From: Actinomycetota bacterium
GTDB lineage: Bacteria; Actinomycetota; Actinomycetes; Nanopelagicales; Nanopelagicaceae
Direction of reading: 5' to 3'
Length of the DNA: 7,765 nucleotides
NCBI GenBank assembly: GCA_947457445.1
Contig: CANGVO010000041.1
Span: forward strand, 1-7,765
Shown here: one piece after another, positions 6,683 to 7,765 of the stretch
Position numbering within the stretch: the stretch's first letter is position 1
How the letters are laid out: the number at the start of each line of letters is the position of its first letter
Made by a program: the position numbers and the translations under genes
Notes under the pieces: model-generated
What the model was told of the DNA's origin: nothing
Database searches by the model: none
What the model saw: the letters and a program-made list of their open reading frames with translations, nothing else

Positions 6683-7597
6683 TTACAGTCCGCTGTAAGT
6701 GTGCTTTCCGGTTCCCCAGACATTTACATACACATAGTTAAACAAGAACGTTGATCCTGCAAACAAGCAGAGCCAGGCAGCGCGCTTGCCGCGCCAACCA
6801 ATTGTTACGCGAGCATGAAGGTAAGCAGCGTAAGCAACCCAGGTGATGAAGGCCCAAGTTTCTTTTGGATCCCAACCCCAATATCTGCCCCATGCGCTTT
6901 CAGCCCAGATTGCGCCAGCGATTACTGCAAATGTCCAAAGCGGAAAAACAAATGCAACTAAGCGATATGAAAGCTGATCTAACGTATCTAAATCTGGCAA
7001 ACGTTTCGCCCAAGCTTTTCGCTCACCGCGTGATTCCATGGCTTCCAAATACAAAAACGCTCCGGCAATCACATTTGAAAGCAAGAAAACTCCACCGGAA
7101 ACAATCGCGGCAATCACATGGATAACCAGCCAAGTCGATTTCAAAGCGGGAACAAGTGGAGCGCTATCGCGATAGAGAAGTGTGATTGCGGTTCCAAGCG
7201 TAAGCAAAACAGAAATTGAGATAAAAAGTCCGAGCCAACGAAGATCATATTTACGTAGTGCAGCTAAATATGCGCCCGTGAAAGCTAGCGCCCCCGTGAT
7301 TGAGAATTCATACATGTTTCCCCAAGGAACATGCTCGGCAGAAATTCCGCGCGCAATAACTCCGCCCAATAGCAATAAGAATCCTAGAATCATCATTGCT
7401 GTTGCGATGCGTGCAGCACGTTCAGTGCGGGTGTAATCCAAAGTTTTTGTTTTTAGAGAGCCCTCAGTATTTTCACTTTTATCTGGAGTTCTAACTGCCC
7501 AAGCGGTTTCAAAGGCGTGGGCGAAGAATGAGAGAGCAAAAACGCCCATCGCCGAATAAATAAAGTAATTCGAAATATAAGCCCACGTAATCTGCAT
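6683..7597 (-). CDS. ccsB: Cytochrome c System II heme-handling protein CcsB/ResC (CcsA family)
   Basis: With ResB this integral membrane protein forms the System II synthase that carries heme across the membrane and attaches it to CXXCH motifs of apocytochromes c on the outer face. It has 304 aa and about eight hydrophobic segments (roughly 8-30, 63-83, 96-113, 120-141, 154-184, 211-232, 245-262, 273-293), with a charged cytoplasmic stretch at ~34-62. The tryptophan-rich WWD signature WGRYWGWDPKETWAFITW is at ~236-253. Three histidines match the family's heme-ligand positions: His160 (WLVIHV), His261 (YLHAR) and His299 (GKHTYSG). The ATG follows the resB stop with no gap (TAAATG), so the two genes form an operon. 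Only a weak purine stretch (GAAGAG) precedes it. Naming differs: ResC in Bacillus, CcsA or CcsB in Actinobacteria and plastids. Confidence 0.95.
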   Translation of the reverse strand: MQITWAYISNYFIYSAMGVFALSFFAHAFETAWAVRTPDKSENTEGSLKTKTLDYTRTERAARIATAMMILGFLLLLGGVIARGISAEHVPWGNMYEFSITGALAFTGAYLAALRKYDLRWLGLFISISVLLTLGTAITLLYRDSAPLVPALKSTWLVIHVIAAIVSGGVFLLSNVIAGAFLYLEAMESRGERKAWAKRLPDLDTLDQLSYRLVAFVFPLWTFAVIAGAIWAESAWGRYWGWDPKETWAFITWVAYAAYLHARVTIGWRGKRAAWLCLFAGSTFLFNYVYVNVWGTGKHTYSGL

Positions 7598-7765
7598 TTA
7601 TTTCTCTTCTCTCAAATGGGCGACGAATTTTTCAACTTCGGCTGTTAAGCCTGGTGCACTATTCTTAGCCAGTCCAGCAACTTCTACAACTCCAGTTGGT
7701 GTGATCCTGATCCAAATTCGACGACGTCTGCCAAAGAGTGAGGCAAGTAATCCAAGGATTGCCGC
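7598..7765 (-). CDS. resB: ResB (System II cytochrome c biogenesis), C-terminal end only
   Basis: The minus strand is open across the whole window edge to TAA at 7600-7598, giving 55 residues that end FVAHLREEK. The fragment begins with a hydrophobic end of a membrane helix (AAILGLLASLF), followed by a basic turn (GRRRRIW) and a short soluble tail (RITPTGVVEVAGLAK). This helix, RRRR turn, then x-V-E-V-AGLA tail is the usual C-terminus of actinobacterial ResB, the partner that binds CcsB. The direct TAAATG junction with ccsB supports this. The start, the other membrane helices and the large extracytoplasmic domain lie beyond the window. Its promoter is also outside, and ccdA or thioredoxin-like genes may lie further upstream, as in related genomes. 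Confidence 0.85.
   Translation of the reverse strand, partial: AAILGLLASLFGRRRRIWIRITPTGVVEVAGLAKNSAPGLTAEVEKFVAHLREEK

Noticed and set aside
1..7765. Search for CRISPR arrays, insertion sequences, tRNA/rRNA genes, toxin-antitoxin or defence genes
   Set aside because: None seen. Both strands are filled by conserved housekeeping genes, with no long repeats or foreign-looking segments; I do not claim a new system here.

Overview
This window is an ordinary, gene-dense piece of a bacterial core genome. It holds most of the classical (o-succinylbenzoate) menaquinone pathway, followed by part of a System II cytochrome c maturation locus. The proteins look actinobacterial: a short (~364 aa) MenE, a MenC with the actinobacterial N-terminal pattern, and men genes close to ccsB/resB, as around menA and ccsA in Mycobacterium tuberculosis. 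Base composition appears moderate (I judge mid-40s % GC by eye, not counted) and intergenic gaps are tiny. This suggests a streamlined, lower-GC actinobacterium such as the freshwater acI/Nanopelagicales group. The taxonomic placement is inference.

Layout: (1) 2-1006 (+), the 3' part of menF, whose beginning lies before the window. (2) 2577-1003 (-), 3521-2574 (-) and 4403-3525 (-): menD, menC and menB, transcribed in the order menB-menC-menD with touching or overlapping ends. menD and menF converge and share 4 bp. (3) A 42-bp divergent gap between the starts of menB and menE. (4) 4446-5540 (+) menE and 5537-6391 (+) menA, overlapping by GTGA, then 6411-6671 (+), a small two-helix PLDc_N-like membrane protein. 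(5) An 11-bp convergent gap, then 7597-6683 (-) ccsB/resC and 7765-7598 (-), the last 55 codons of resB, which runs off the window. The genes fill nearly everything; no stretch over 45 bp lacks a gene.

How it works together: MenF makes isochorismate from chorismate. MenD adds a succinic semialdehyde unit from 2-oxoglutarate to give SEPHCHC. After loss of pyruvate, MenC forms o-succinylbenzoate, MenE activates it to OSB-CoA, MenB closes the ring to DHNA-CoA, and MenA prenylates DHNA at the membrane. MenH, a DHNA-CoA thioesterase and the final methyltransferase MenG/UbiE are not in the window. ResB and CcsB export and attach heme to c-type cytochromes, which receive electrons from the menaquinol pool through the bc complex, so the two blocks serve the same respiratory chain.

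I found no previously undescribed system. The points most worth a second look are a symmetric TANNNTA element that could be a bidirectional promoter in the menB/menE gap, an ideally placed -10 box implying a leaderless message for the PLDc_N-like gene, and the uncharacterised PLDc_N-like protein itself.
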